DNA of 64,000 bases from Uliginosibacterium gangwonense (GTDB lineage Bacteria > Pseudomonadota > Gammaproteobacteria > Burkholderiales > Rhodocyclaceae), in the NCBI GenBank assembly GCA_005239635.1, contig SBBQ01000078.1, forward strand, positions 1 to 64,000. The letters run 5' to 3'. Both the position numbers and the translations under genes were made by a program. The notes under the pieces are model-generated. The model saw only the letters and a list, made by a program, of their open reading frames with translations, was not told where the DNA came from and ran no database searches. This document shows, one piece after another, positions 32,189-41,171 of the stretch; positions within the stretch are counted from its first letter, which is position 1; each line of letters begins with the position of its first letter.

Positions 32189-33016
32189 ATGCAACTCGCA
32201 TCCCGTTTCGCTTCCCGTTCCCCGTCGCTGCGCAGCGATTCCCCGCTGTCCGATGACCAAATCCGCCGCGTGGCTCCTTCCATCTTCGCGGACGCCCCGC
32301 ATGAGAGCCGTTCCGAGCGGTACAGCTACATCCCCACCGCCGCCGTGCTGACAGAACTGCGCAAGGAAGGTTTCCAGCCTTTCATGGTGACGCAGACCCG
32401 CGTGCGCGATGAAGGCAAGCGCGAGCACACGAAACACATGCTGCGCTTGCGCCACGCCAGCCAGATCAACGGCGCGGAAGCCAATGAAATCGTGCTGCTG
32501 AACTCGCACGACGGCACCAGCAGTTATCAGATGCTGGCCGGGATGTTCCGCTTCGTTTGCAGCAATGGCCTTGTCTGCGGCGACACCGTGGCCGATGTGC
32601 GCGTACCCCACAAAGGCGATGTGGCCGGGCTCGTCATCGAAGGCGCTTACCAAGTGTTGGGCGGCTTCGAGCAAGTGAAGGAATCGCGCGACCTGATGCG
32701 CGGCATCACGCTGGACGATAGCGAATCCGAAGTATTCGCCCGCGCCGCGCTGTCCCTCAAGTACGACGACCCGGACAAGCCCGCACCCATCACGGAATCG
32801 CAAATCCTGATGCCACGCCGGTTCGACGACCGCCGCCCCGACCTCTGGAGCGTGTTCAACCGCACGCAGGAGAACTTGACCAAGGGCGGATTGCATGGCC
32901 GCACCGCGAATGGCCGCAGGCAGAGCACGCGCCCGGTGCAGGGCATTGACCAAAACATCCGTCTGAACCGCGCCTTGTGGCTGCTGGCCGATGGCATGCG
33001 CGCCCTCAAAGCCTGA
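32189..33016 (+). CDS. DUF932 domain protein
   Basis: A 275-residue protein of the DUF932 (phage/plasmid-like TIGR03299-related) family. Typical features are RYSYIPTAAVLTELRKEGF near residue 50, KHMLRLRHA, and FRFVCSNGLVCGD near residue 125. The family is common on plasmids and ICEs and has no settled function. The ATG at 32189 has a strong ribosome binding site. ParB follows 65 bases downstream. Confidence 0.9.
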   Translation: MQLASRFASRSPSLRSDSPLSDDQIRRVAPSIFADAPHESRSERYSYIPTAAVLTELRKEGFQPFMVTQTRVRDEGKREHTKHMLRLRHASQINGAEANEIVLLNSHDGTSSYQMLAGMFRFVCSNGLVCGDTVADVRVPHKGDVAGLVIEGAYQVLGGFEQVKESRDLMRGITLDDSESEVFARAALSLKYDDPDKPAPITESQILMPRRFDDRRPDLWSVFNRTQENLTKGGLHGRTANGRRQSTRPVQGIDQNIRLNRALWLLADGMRALKA

Positions 33017-33081
33017 ATTGTCTCCCTGCCGGAGGGGCGGTTTCCCCTCCATTCCTTGTTCCATTCGATTGGAGATACACC

Positions 33082-35136
33082 ATGAACGCCGTTACCCAAA
33101 CCGAAGCCCGCGCCATCACTTCCGCCGCCGTGCTGGAAGCCGCCGACCCGACCAAGAACCTGATTCTGGTTCCGCTGTCGCGGCTGGTGTTGCGCCCCAC
33201 GGGCCGCAACGTGCGCAAGACCACGCGCATGTCCATTCCCGAGCTGGCCGCATCGATCCAGCGCGTGGGCCTGCTGCAAAACCTCATCGTGATTGCCGCC
33301 GCCGATGGCGAGCATTACGAAGTCGTGGCCGGTGGGCGCAGGCTGGCCGCGTTGAAGCTGCTGGCGAAGAAGCACCGCATTCCGAAGGAATGGGAGGTGC
33401 CTTGCCTGCTGGTGGCCGATGGCACGGCCCGCACCGCCAGCCTCACCGAGAACGTGCAGCGCGAAGCCATGCACCCGGCAGACCAGTTCGAGGCGTTCGC
33501 CGCGCTGGTGGCCGAGGGGCGCCCCATCGAAGACATTGCGGCGGATTTCAGCGTGACGCCGCTGGTGGTGCAGCGTCGCTTGAAGCTGGCGAACGTCTCG
33601 CCGCGCCTGATGGCTGACTATCGCGCCGATGCTGTCACGCTCGATCAGTTGATGGCCCTTTCCATCACCGACGACCACGCCGCGCAGGAAACCGCGTTCT
33701 ATGATGCGCCGACGTGGCAGCGCCAACCGTCCGCGCTGCGCGAACGTCTCACCGAGCGCGAAATCGACGCCTACCGGCATCCGCTGGTGTGCTTTGTCGG
33801 GCTGGACGCCTACGAGCAGGCGGGCGGCGGTATTCGCCGCGACCTGTTCGCGGAAGGCGATGCAGGCGTGTATCTGACCGATGCCGCACTGCTGGAACGG
33901 CTGGCGCAAGACAAGCTGGCGGGCATCGCCGTCGAGGTACGCGGCGAAGGTTGGGCATGGGTGGATGCCACGCTCGGCGTGACCCATGCCGACCTGCACG
34001 CCTTCCAGCGTGCCCCGAGGGAGCGGCGCGAGCCGACCAAGCGCGAGGCGCAGCGCATCGAGAAGCTGCAAGCCAAGATGCAGGAGGTAGGCGAAGCCCT
34101 CGATGCCGCATTGGAGGCCGAGGCCGAGGACAAGGCCGACGCGCTGCAAGAGGAAGGCGAAGCCTTGGGCGAGCAGTTGCAGGTGCTGGAAGATGGCTTG
34201 CAGGACTACGGCGCGACCGTGAAGGCCGCCGCCGGTGCCATCGTCACCATCGACCGCAACGGCGAAGCCGTGATTCATCGCGGCCTGCTGCGCGAGGCCG
34301 AGGCCAAGGCGCTGCGCACGCTGGAACGGTTGCGGCAGGGTTTCGGCGGCGAAGACGCCGAACACGACGACGAAGGCAAGGATGCCGACGACGCGCCCAA
34401 GGCCGCGATCTCCGACCGGCTGGCGCAGCGCCTGAGCGCTCACCGCACCGCCGCGCTGCAAATCGAAGTCGCCCGGCATCCGCAAGTGGCGCTGGCCGCG
34501 CTGGTGCATGGCATGGTGCAGACCGTTCTTCAGGAACGCCACTACGGGAACGATCTACCGCTGGGCGTGCGCCTCACGGTGCAAGATCGGCTGGAAGGCA
34601 TGGCCCCGGATTGGCCGGAATCTGCCGCCGCCGTGGCCCTGCGCGAACTGCAACAGGCATGGGGCAGCAAGCTGCCCGAGGACAGCGCCGAACTGTTCGC
34701 CGCGCTGCTGGCGATGGAGCAAGGCGAACTGGTCAGGCTGCTGGCCGTGTGCGTGGCTTCGACGGCGGACGTGGTGACCCCTCGTGCTGCGCCGAGTCAG
34801 CCCGGCGAAGAACTGGCGCACGCCGTGAGCCTCGACATGGCCGCGTGGTGGCAGCCGACCGCAGAAGGCTACTTCAAGCACGTCCCGAAGGCCGCAATTC
34901 TCCAAGCCGTGGGCGAGTACGCGCCGGAGCACGTCACGCGGCTGGCGAAGCTCAAGAAGGCTGACATTGCCAGCGAAGCCGAGCGGCTGGCCGATGGCAC
35001 GGGCTGGATGCCTGCCATCTTCAAGGCCAAAGGCCCGGCAGTGCAGGAGGCCGCGAAGGAGGATGGTCCGGCGCAGGACGCCCCGAAGGATGCCGAGGCT
35101 GTGTCGGATGAATCCGCCGAGGCGCTGGCCGCTTGA
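33082..35136 (+). CDS. parB: ParB/RepB/Spo0J family protein of the ICE
   Basis: A 684-residue ParB-like protein. The ParB/sulfiredoxin-type domain covers about residues 30-140, with LVLRPTGRNVRKT, VVAGGRRLAALKLLA and the NTPase-motif-like ENVQREAMHPADQF. A helix-turn-helix (IEDIAADFSVTPLVVQRRLK) follows. The long C-terminal part is charged and partly coiled coil (residues 330-420), as in other ICE-borne ParB proteins. It may help to maintain the excised form together with ParA at 40533, though they are not adjacent. Confidence 0.9.
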   Translation: MNAVTQTEARAITSAAVLEAADPTKNLILVPLSRLVLRPTGRNVRKTTRMSIPELAASIQRVGLLQNLIVIAAADGEHYEVVAGGRRLAALKLLAKKHRIPKEWEVPCLLVADGTARTASLTENVQREAMHPADQFEAFAALVAEGRPIEDIAADFSVTPLVVQRRLKLANVSPRLMADYRADAVTLDQLMALSITDDHAAQETAFYDAPTWQRQPSALRERLTEREIDAYRHPLVCFVGLDAYEQAGGGIRRDLFAEGDAGVYLTDAALLERLAQDKLAGIAVEVRGEGWAWVDATLGVTHADLHAFQRAPRERREPTKREAQRIEKLQAKMQEVGEALDAALEAEAEDKADALQEEGEALGEQLQVLEDGLQDYGATVKAAAGAIVTIDRNGEAVIHRGLLREAEAKALRTLERLRQGFGGEDAEHDDEGKDADDAPKAAISDRLAQRLSAHRTAALQIEVARHPQVALAALVHGMVQTVLQERHYGNDLPLGVRLTVQDRLEGMAPDWPESAAAVALRELQQAWGSKLPEDSAELFAALLAMEQGELVRLLAVCVASTADVVTPRAAPSQPGEELAHAVSLDMAAWWQPTAEGYFKHVPKAAILQAVGEYAPEHVTRLAKLKKADIASEAERLADGTGWMPAIFKAKGPAVQEAAKEDGPAQDAPKDAEAVSDESAEALAA

Positions 35137-35151
35137 TCTGCGCCGAAGGCG

Positions 35152-35177
35152 AGCGCCCCGGCTTCGACCGGGGCGCT
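35152..35177 (+). terminator. Hairpin after parB
   Basis: AGCGCCCCGG pairs with CCGGGGCGCT around CTTCGA. A weak TTCGCTTC tail follows, so termination may be partial. Confidence 0.6.
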
Positions 35178-35199
35178 TCGCTTCAAAGGAGATATGCAC

Positions 35200-35409
35200 A
35201 TGCCCCGCAGCACCACCAGTCGCCCGCGCATGGCGGCGATCTATGCACCCGGCACGGTACGCGCCCGCCGCTGGCACGGCGATGGCGACGTGCGCGGCTA
35301 CCGCCCACCCTCGGGCTGGACGGCCCGCGCCGACCTCACCGACATTCACCCCATCACTGGCCGCACCTTGCCCAGTGCCGTGTGGTGGCTCATCGAGACA
35401 AAGGAATGA
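35200..35409 (+). CDS. Small ICE protein of unknown function
   Basis: A 69-residue basic protein (PRSTTSRPRMAAIYAPGTV ... SGWTARADLTDIHPITGRTL ... WWLIETKE). AAAGGAG lies at the right distance from the ATG at 35200. The next small frame starts inside its stop codon (ATGA). It is commonly seen downstream of ICE parB; function unknown. Confidence 0.65.
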   Translation: MPRSTTSRPRMAAIYAPGTVRARRWHGDGDVRGYRPPSGWTARADLTDIHPITGRTLPSAVWWLIETKE

Positions 35410-35624
35410 CCGCGATCAGCACCGCGCCCAGGCCGTTCTGCCCTTGGCGCGGTGGACGCAAAAATCCGGGCGCTGCAGTGGCCGCGCCCGGTCTCGAAGG
35501 CCAACAGCAAAATCAGAACGTCGCCGTCAGTGCGACGGCTCAGGTGGCGACGTTGAGGCAGCCGAGCATCCAGCCCGGCAAATGCAAGCGCGCGCAGTGC
35601 GCGGAATCATCCAACAGTTCGTGA
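35406..35624 (+). CDS. Possible small ORF overlapping the previous gene
   Basis: A 72-residue frame that begins at an ATGA overlap. It contains FCPWRGGRKNPG and a Gln/Ala-rich rest with CKRAQCAES. No homology recognised. The start overlap is the only support, and it may not be a real gene. Confidence 0.3.
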   Translation: MTAISTAPRPFCPWRGGRKNPGAAVAAPGLEGQQQNQNVAVSATAQVATLRQPSIQPGKCKRAQCAESSNSS

Positions 35625-36501
35625 CCCATCGCCTGCATGGCTCGATGCTTGGGCTGTGCTGGTTCCAGCAAGCGCGTTTTCTCTATTCATCCTTGGAAGT
35701 CTGGAACGGCCTGGGCGTGTCGGCGCGGTGCGCCGCCGGGCTTTCGGCCGCGCACCGTGCCGCCTTTGCCGTCACGGCCATTCGGCTTCAATCCCTCACG
35801 CACCTTCGCGCCTGTGGCACTGCGCGCTTCGCTTGCCTCCAGGGGATCGGCGCAAGGCCCATCCCCGCCGCGCGCAGCTTGGCGCCCCTGTGAGAGTGCC
35901 GAACCGGCTTGCGCCGGATCGGCCAGATCAGCGCCCCGCCGGCAATGGGGAGGGCGTAGCAGATACGCCTTGGCTTGCTGCGGCAGGTTGCGCGAATACG
36001 TGCCGTCCTCGACGCTGCCGGTTCGTCTTCGCAACGTCACACGAGACGGTTCACGGACACGCAGCCCAGCCTCGCCATGGAGCTTCCACACCACCCCTCA
36101 AGCATTCCGCCACAGGATGCGGCAGGGGCGTTTGCGCTCACCGTTGGGGTGATGAACCTTGCCCGCATCACGGGGCAAGCCGATGAAGCCGCCCCAGCGG
36201 ATATGCCGAGACCGCCCCGTCTCCTTGCGGTGCGATCGGCCCATGCGTCCTTGGCTTGTCGTGAATCCTGGCGGGGGCTCGGCTGCGCCTCGGGCTTCAT
36301 GGCCGCAACCGTCCGGCGCAAACAATTTCCCCTGCGCTGCCACTATGTTCGGCGCATTCCTCGCGGGACAAATTCTTTGCGCCTTCCGGTCCTTCACTGC
36401 GTTTCGGCCGCAAGCGATGCAGCCCGCCCGTCCCCCGCCTGACGGATCACAACAAGGACGCGATGGGCGCGACCTTGGTTAACCCGCAAGGAGAAAACAT
36501 C
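35625..36501. other. Long gene-free spacer before the DUF736 gene
   Basis: About 880 bases without a recognisable protein. It contains a block (35821-35927) homologous to 31497-31601, with the 17-mer TGCGCGCTTCGCTTGCC at 35821. It ends in CGCAAGGAG, the DUF736 ribosome binding site. Confidence 0.6.
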
Positions 36502-36816
36502 ATGGCCACCATCGGCACCTTCACCGCAGACAAAGACGGTTTCACCGGCACGATCCGCACCCTGACGCTCAACGTCAAGGTCAAGCTCATCCCCAACGAA
36601 AAGGAAAGCGAGAACGCCCCCGACTTCCGCGTCCAGGCGGCAGGCGGCTACGACATCGGCGCGGCGTGGAAGAAAGTCAGCAAGGCCGAACGGCCCTACG
36701 TATCCGTGACCCTCGACGACCCCACATTCCCGGCGACGATCTATGCCCGCCTGATCGAGGAAGAGGACGGCACGCACAACCTGATCTGGTCGCGCAGCAA
36801 ACCCCAGGCAGCCTGA
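36502..36816 (+). CDS. DUF736 family protein
   Basis: A 104-residue protein of the DUF736 family, found almost only on plasmids and ICEs. Features: GTFTADKDGFTGTIRTLTLN at the start, then a RVQAAGGYDIGAAWKK segment and YVSVTLDDPTFPATIYARL. Function unknown; genes of this family are often highly expressed. A GC-rich hairpin follows. Confidence 0.92.
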   Translation: MATIGTFTADKDGFTGTIRTLTLNVKVKLIPNEKESENAPDFRVQAAGGYDIGAAWKKVSKAERPYVSVTLDDPTFPATIYARLIEEEDGTHNLIWSRSKPQAA

Positions 36817-36829
36817 CGGCCGCCCAAAC

Positions 36830-36851
36830 GCCCCGCCCGTTGCGGCGGGGC
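36830..36851 (+). terminator. GC-rich hairpin after the DUF736 gene
   Basis: GCCCCGCC pairs with GGCGGGGC around CGTTGC. There is no thymine run, so it may be a stabilising hairpin rather than a full terminator. Confidence 0.5.
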
Positions 36852-36881
36852 CTTGTGCTGCTCATTGCAGCACGACAACCG

Positions 36882-37172
36882 CTACGACCTGGCCGCCGCG
36901 AGCTGGCTCTCGGTTTCGGTCATCAACACGGCGGTACTACATCCGAGCGCGTTGGCGATCTTGAAGATGATCGCCAGCGTGGGCATATGCTCGCCTCGCT
37001 CGACCTTGCCCACGTGGGAACGCTCGATGCCGGCTAGATTCGCCAGTGACTCCTGTGCAATGCCGCGTTCCGCCCGCAGCGCGCGCACCGCCGCGCCGAA
37101 GGCCTGCGCCAACTCGGCATCGAAAGTGGTAACGCCGGCTGGTCGGCCAGGTTGAACGGGACGCTTCTGCAT
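36882..37172 (-). CDS. XRE family transcription regulator
   Basis: A 96-residue protein with a single Cro/CI-type helix-turn-helix: FGAAVRALRAERGIAQESLA, NLAGIERSHVGKVERGEHMP. It probably regulates ICE genes; the divergent spacer to its right holds a cluster of short hairpins that could be its targets. I start it at the ATG at 37172; an upstream ATG at 37199 is possible. Confidence 0.85.
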   Translation of the reverse strand: MQKRPVQPGRPAGVTTFDAELAQAFGAAVRALRAERGIAQESLANLAGIERSHVGKVERGEHMPTLAIIFKIANALGCSTAVLMTETESQLAAARS

Positions 37173-37471
37173 AGACAGCAGCGTCCCGTTTCGAGACAAT
37201 TAAAACCACGTTATCTTTAACTCATCGACTGCGGTTTTGCCTGCTTCCGTGCTTTTACGGAAAACCGCACCTGCGGATTTCGACAGAACCGGGAAGCCGT
37301 ATCCGTGCCTTCACTGACTTACGCAATTCCGCTTCTCCGTTTCCGTGCATGTGCGGATTCGATGGCTTGCGCTTCCGTGTTTGCGCACGAATGCGCACAT
37401 CCGGTTCGGTGGTTCCACGCTTTCGCGGAAATGCGGGTTCGTGCATTCTCGGCTTCGTGGGGTTCCTGACC
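37173..37471. repeat. Cluster of short TTCCGTG-type hairpins
   Basis: In the divergent spacer between the XRE and DUF2958 genes, similar small inverted repeats recur: TTCCGT/ACGGAA (37245-37262), TCCG/CGGA around GTGCATGTG (37342-37357), TTCCGTG (37373-37379) and TTCC/GGAA (37413-37430). They share TTCCGTGC followed by CGGA. They may be operators for the XRE regulator or mini-iterons. Confidence 0.55.
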
Positions 37472-37822
37472 ATGACCCAGCCACTCGCCACCGCCGACCA
37501 GCATGCGCAGCTGCTCGCCAACGGTGCAGCACGCGCCGCTGGCAGGATCTTCGACCCATTGCCCGTGGTGCGACTGTTCACGCCGGATGCGCACGCCACC
37601 TGGTTGCTGGCTGCACTCGACCCGGCCGATGGCGATACGGCCTGGGGCCTGATTGACCTCGGTATCGGTATGCCGGAGTTGGGAACGGTCAAGCTGTCCG
37701 ATCTGGCGGCCATCGTCGGGCCGCGTCAGCAACCCATCCAACGCGACTTGTATTTCCGAGCATCGCGGCCGTTGTCGGAGTACGTCCGGCTGGCGCAGAT
37801 CGACGGCTCGATTCCCGACTGA
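37472..37822 (+). CDS. DUF2958 family protein
   Basis: A 116-residue protein of the DUF2958 family, a regular ICE and plasmid backbone protein of unknown function. The diagnostic run is FTPDAHATWLLAALDPADG, WGLIDLGIGMPELGTVKLSD and QQPIQRDLYFRA. The ATG at 37472 matches the usual family start; the in-frame upstream part runs through the hairpin cluster and is unlikely to be translated. Confidence 0.9.
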   Translation: MTQPLATADQHAQLLANGAARAAGRIFDPLPVVRLFTPDAHATWLLAALDPADGDTAWGLIDLGIGMPELGTVKLSDLAAIVGPRQQPIQRDLYFRASRPLSEYVRLAQIDGSIPD

Positions 37823-38195
37823 TCGAGTCGCTGGCCGCGCTTCGTCGGCCATCCAGACACAGGCCGTTGCGGCGCATTGTGTCTTTCTCGGTCTGGTTTA
37901 TGACGTTGGCAATCTGAATTGCCACTCTTGCGCCAAGGCGGTGCGTCCCTGACCGAAAGGGACATGATGCACCTCGCGACTTACGGCAGGATATCCGGTG
38001 CTGCGCCCCCATTCAGGACTGCGCAACCGTCGCATTCGGACGATCCACGTAAGCCTTCGGAGCCAATCAGTCTTGACACCGCTCGTTACAGCTTGAGTTT
38101 ATCCCTTTGGTGGTAGCGCGTTGGGGGTTTTGATGACGTAGCTCCAACGTGCTGACGACCGTGGCGACGATCCCTGCCCAACAGGAGGTTGCGTC
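37823..38195. other. Spacer upstream of the DUF2285 gene
   Basis: About 370 bases without a recognised gene. TTGACA at 38073-38078 followed 17 bases later by AGTTTA is a possible promoter for the rightward block. CAGGAGG just before 38196 is a good ribosome binding site. Confidence 0.4.
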
Positions 38196-38951
38196 ATGGC
38201 CGATCAAAGCGCCGAACCTTGGTATCCCACTGCCGCATATCTCTACGTGCTGCATCTGGATGACTTGGCACTGGCCTGGGAGTATTTGCGCCGCCATCCC
38301 GATTACCGCCGCGACTGGCTGCGCCGTCGCCGCAAACCGGACGCCGCCCACGGTTGGGGGCTGCGCATGCTGGAAGACCCGGCCTTGGATGCGCGCGACG
38401 TGCATCCCGCCTGGCTTCCCGGCCATCCCTGCGCAGCGCAGCTTCACCCGGACATTGACCCGCCACCGAATGCCGTCGCGTTCGAGTTGTGGCGCATTCC
38501 CGGTCACAAGCACCTGGTCTACGATGGCCGACGCCTGATGCTCGCCACACGCTGGCCCGGCTGCTGCCTGCGCCTGACGCTGGCGCCGAGCTTGGAGGAT
38601 GGCATGGCCTACGTCTACGCCATCCGCGCGTGCGACATGCCTTGCGCGCGCCATTGCGTGCTCCGGGCCGAGCTGGACAAGCTGGCCGTGGCCCCCGAAG
38701 GCACGCCCGCAGCAGCGGCTCGGCCACGGCCTGCGCCGACTGCTCTGCAGGAGTTGCACTCCTTGCAGGCGCTCGATGCCACCTTGGCGGGGGCGTCCTT
38801 GCGCGAAGTCGCCGAGGGGCTATTCGGTACCGATGCAGTGGTCACTGGTTGGTACGCCGATGGCGGCTTGCGTTCCCGCGTGCGGCGCCTGGTACGACGC
38901 GGCTTGACGCTGATGCGCGGCGGCTATCGCCGCCTGGCTCGACTCCAATGA
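38196..38951 (+). CDS. DUF2285 domain protein
   Basis: A 251-residue protein. The N-terminus (LYVLHLDDLALAWEYLRRHP, DYRRDWLRRR) is the short domain usual in these ICE proteins, and the C-terminal 70 residues match DUF2285 (SLREVAEGLFGTDAVVTGWY, RSRVRRLVRRGLTLM), which has a helix-turn-helix look. It is probably a transcription regulator of transfer or replication genes. The family is nearly always next to the AlpA-like gene and RepA. Confidence 0.85.
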   Translation: MADQSAEPWYPTAAYLYVLHLDDLALAWEYLRRHPDYRRDWLRRRRKPDAAHGWGLRMLEDPALDARDVHPAWLPGHPCAAQLHPDIDPPPNAVAFELWRIPGHKHLVYDGRRLMLATRWPGCCLRLTLAPSLEDGMAYVYAIRACDMPCARHCVLRAELDKLAVAPEGTPAAAARPRPAPTALQELHSLQALDATLAGASLREVAEGLFGTDAVVTGWYADGGLRSRVRRLVRRGLTLMRGGYRRLARLQ

Positions 38952-39062
38952 TTTGAGCAGGGTCGTTTTGCCTTCCCTGCAAAACGACCCTCAACGGGAC
39001 GCATCCCTTTCTTGAGACTGCCTCCATCTGGCCGCGCTGGTGCGGCCAGGCTGTCCTGAACG

Positions 39063-39374
39063 ATGGAGGCTTACCCGATGCGACCCGCTCCCTTGCGGCC
39101 TGCTGCCGCACACGCCACGCAGCAGCAACCCGCTGCTGCTGCACAACCCCAACGCTACCTGACCAACGACGAGGCCGCCGAATACCTGCGCTTGTCGCCG
39201 CGCACGCTGGAGAAACAGCGCGTGATCGGCGGTGGCCCGCGTTTCCGCAAGTTCGGCCGTCGCGTCATGTACGCGGTGGCCGACCTCGACGTTTGGGCCG
39301 ACCAGCGCAGCTTCGAAGCCACGTCCGATCCTGAATACGCCGAACACCACTCGGCCGATAGCCGTGCGCGCTGA
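39063..39374 (+). CDS. AlpA/MerR-like helix-turn-helix protein
   Basis: A 103-residue protein with a helix-turn-helix of the AlpA/excisionase type: YLTNDEAAEYLRLSPRTLEK, followed by GGPRFRKFGRRVMY and YAVADLDVWAD. Such proteins act as excisionases or activators. The first 30 residues are Ala/Gln/Pro-rich. An ATG 15 bases downstream could be the true start. RepA follows. Confidence 0.85.
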   Translation: MEAYPMRPAPLRPAAAHATQQQPAAAAQPQRYLTNDEAAEYLRLSPRTLEKQRVIGGGPRFRKFGRRVMYAVADLDVWADQRSFEATSDPEYAEHHSADSRAR

Positions 39375-39388
39375 TCGGCGCTTCGCCG

Positions 39389-40267
39389 GTGGCCATCGCC
39401 ATGTCCAGCCCGCCGCTGCCGTTCCGATCATCGGGGCAGCGATTGATGCAGGAGCGGGAACAGCTCGATCTGTTCCGCGCGCTGCCGGGCGACATGGCGC
39501 CGCGCGACAGTCAGGATTTGATGGCCTTTCCGTTCTTCTCGCTGGCGAAGTCGAAGCGCGTCCAGCCGATCGACTTCCGCGCCGGCGGCGTGACGATCCG
39601 CGTGGAGGGCACGCAGGAGCATGGCATCGCCACGATCTGGGATGCCGACATCCTGATCTGGGCGGCCAGCCAGATCGTGGAAGCGCGCGACGCGGGCATT
39701 CGCCCGTCGCGGCTCATGCGCGCCACTCCCTACGAGATCCTGCGCTTCATCGGGCGCGGTACGTCGCTGCGCGACTACCAGCGCCTCAAAGCGGCCTTGG
39801 ATCGGCTGCAATCGACCACGGTGGCCACCTCCATCCGCGAGACGACCGGGCGGCGCCTGCATCGCTTCTCGTGGATCAACGAATGGAAGGAACTGGCCGA
39901 CATCCGTGGCACGCCGCTGGGCATCGAGCTGATCCTGCCGGACTGGTTTTTTGTCGGCGTGATGGATGCTGCGTTGGTGCTGACCATCGACCCGGCGTAT
40001 TTCAAGCTGACAGGTGGCATCGAACGCTGGCTGTACCGCCTGGTGCGCAAGCACGGCGGCAAGCAGCCAGGCGGCTGGCAGTTCGACTTCAAACACCTGC
40101 ACCGCAAATCGGGCAGCACGGCGAAGCCCTACGACTTCGCCTGCGACCTGCGCGCGCTGGTGGCGCGGCAGTCGATGCCGGGCTACGTCCTGGGTATCGA
40201 GCGGATACCGGACGACGGAACCGAACTGCTGACTTTCCGGCCAGTGCTGCGGACGGCACGGGGATAA
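39389..40267 (+). CDS. repA: Replication initiator protein A
   Basis: A 292-residue RepA of the replication-initiator family found on broad-host-range plasmids and Tn4371-like ICEs. The family core is seen in MAFPFFSLAKSKRVQPIDF, GIATIWDADILIWAASQI, RATPYEILRFIGRG and GGIERWLYRLVRKHGGKQ. It should bind the iterons that follow and allow the excised circle to replicate. The GTG at 39389 is used here; the ATG at 39401 is an equal choice. Confidence 0.9.
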   Translation: MAIAMSSPPLPFRSSGQRLMQEREQLDLFRALPGDMAPRDSQDLMAFPFFSLAKSKRVQPIDFRAGGVTIRVEGTQEHGIATIWDADILIWAASQIVEARDAGIRPSRLMRATPYEILRFIGRGTSLRDYQRLKAALDRLQSTTVATSIRETTGRRLHRFSWINEWKELADIRGTPLGIELILPDWFFVGVMDAALVLTIDPAYFKLTGGIERWLYRLVRKHGGKQPGGWQFDFKHLHRKSGSTAKPYDFACDLRALVARQSMPGYVLGIERIPDDGTELLTFRPVLRTARG

Positions 40268-40290
40268 CTCGGGGAGAAGCTGTGAATGGC

Positions 40291-40354
40291 CTCGTGCTAT
40301 CAGGCGTGGCGGGTATCGTGCTATCGGGCGTGTCCCTATCGTGCTATCAGGCGT
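40291..40354 (+). repeat. Three iterons downstream of repA
   Basis: The 17-mer TCGTGCTATCAGGCGTG occurs at 40291-40307 and 40338-40354, with a one-base variant (A to G) at 40315-40331. Spacing of 24 and 23 bases places them on nearly the same helix face. An AT-rich stretch (about 40400-40440) follows. This is the standard look of a RepA-bound origin. Confidence 0.88.
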
Positions 40355-40532
40355 GCAAAACCGCCGAAAACCCAATGGCGGCGCGGGTTCTCGGTCTCTC
40401 TAACTTCCCTAACTTAAATTCTTTAACTAATAAAAACAGCGCGCCATTTCGGTGGATATACCCCAAACGGCACGGCGGGAAGCGTTTCGCACGGCGAATA
40501 AAACCTGGCTTTCCAGTACGGAGGACCAGGCC

Positions 40533-41171
40533 ATGATCATCGCCTTGCTCAATCAGAAAGGCGGTGTGGGCAAGACCACGCTCGCCACACACATCGCTGG
40601 TGAGCTGGCCATGCGTGGCCTGCAAGTCGTTCTGCTGGACGCCGATCCGCAAGGCTCGGCGCTGGACTGGACGCAGCGGCGCGCCCAACAGGGCTTGCCG
40701 CGCTTGTTCAGCGCTGTAGGCCTCGCACGCGAGACACTGCACCAGGAAGCCCCAGAGCTGGCACGCAGGACCGATCACGTCGTCATTGACGGCCCACCGC
40801 GCATCGCCGCGCTGGCGCGCTCGGCGCTGCTGGCGGCCGAGCTTGTGCTGATCCCAGTGCAGCCCAGTCCCTACGATTTGTGGGCGTCCGCCGAGATGGT
40901 GGCGCTGATCCGCGAGGCGCAGGTATTTCGACCAGCACTACGCGCAGCCTTCGCCATCAATCGGCGCGTCAGCACGACCATCATTGGCCGCGAAGCACGC
41001 CAGGCATTGGCCAACCAGCCGCTGCCCGCGCTGCGTTCGGAAGTGCACCAGCGCATCGTCTTCGCCGACAGCGTGGCCGCTGGTCGGCTCGCCAGCGAGA
41101 CGGCACCTGACAGCGCCGCCGCACTTGAGATCACCGCGCTGGTCGATGAACTGCTGCGGTGGCCGACATGA
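40533..41171 (+). CDS. parA: ParA family ATPase
   Basis: A 212-residue ParA/MinD-type ATPase. The deviant Walker A motif NQKGGVGKTT starts at residue 7, followed by LLDADPQGSALDW and VVIDGPPR. It has no N-terminal helix-turn-helix, so it is a short (type Ib-like) ParA. With the RHH-like protein overlapping its end it probably segregates the excised element. Confidence 0.95.
   Translation: MIIALLNQKGGVGKTTLATHIAGELAMRGLQVVLLDADPQGSALDWTQRRAQQGLPRLFSAVGLARETLHQEAPELARRTDHVVIDGPPRIAALARSALLAAELVLIPVQPSPYDLWASAEMVALIREAQVFRPALRAAFAINRRVSTTIIGREARQALANQPLPALRSEVHQRIVFADSVAAGRLASETAPDSAAALEITALVDELLRWPT

Noticed and set aside
32647-34542. Long open frames opposite the DUF932 and parB genes
   Set aside because: They mirror the codon bias of the + strand genes and show no protein motif.
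40291-40354. parS sites for ParA/ParB
   Set aside because: The three repeats are direct, not palindromic, and follow repA, so iterons are the better reading.
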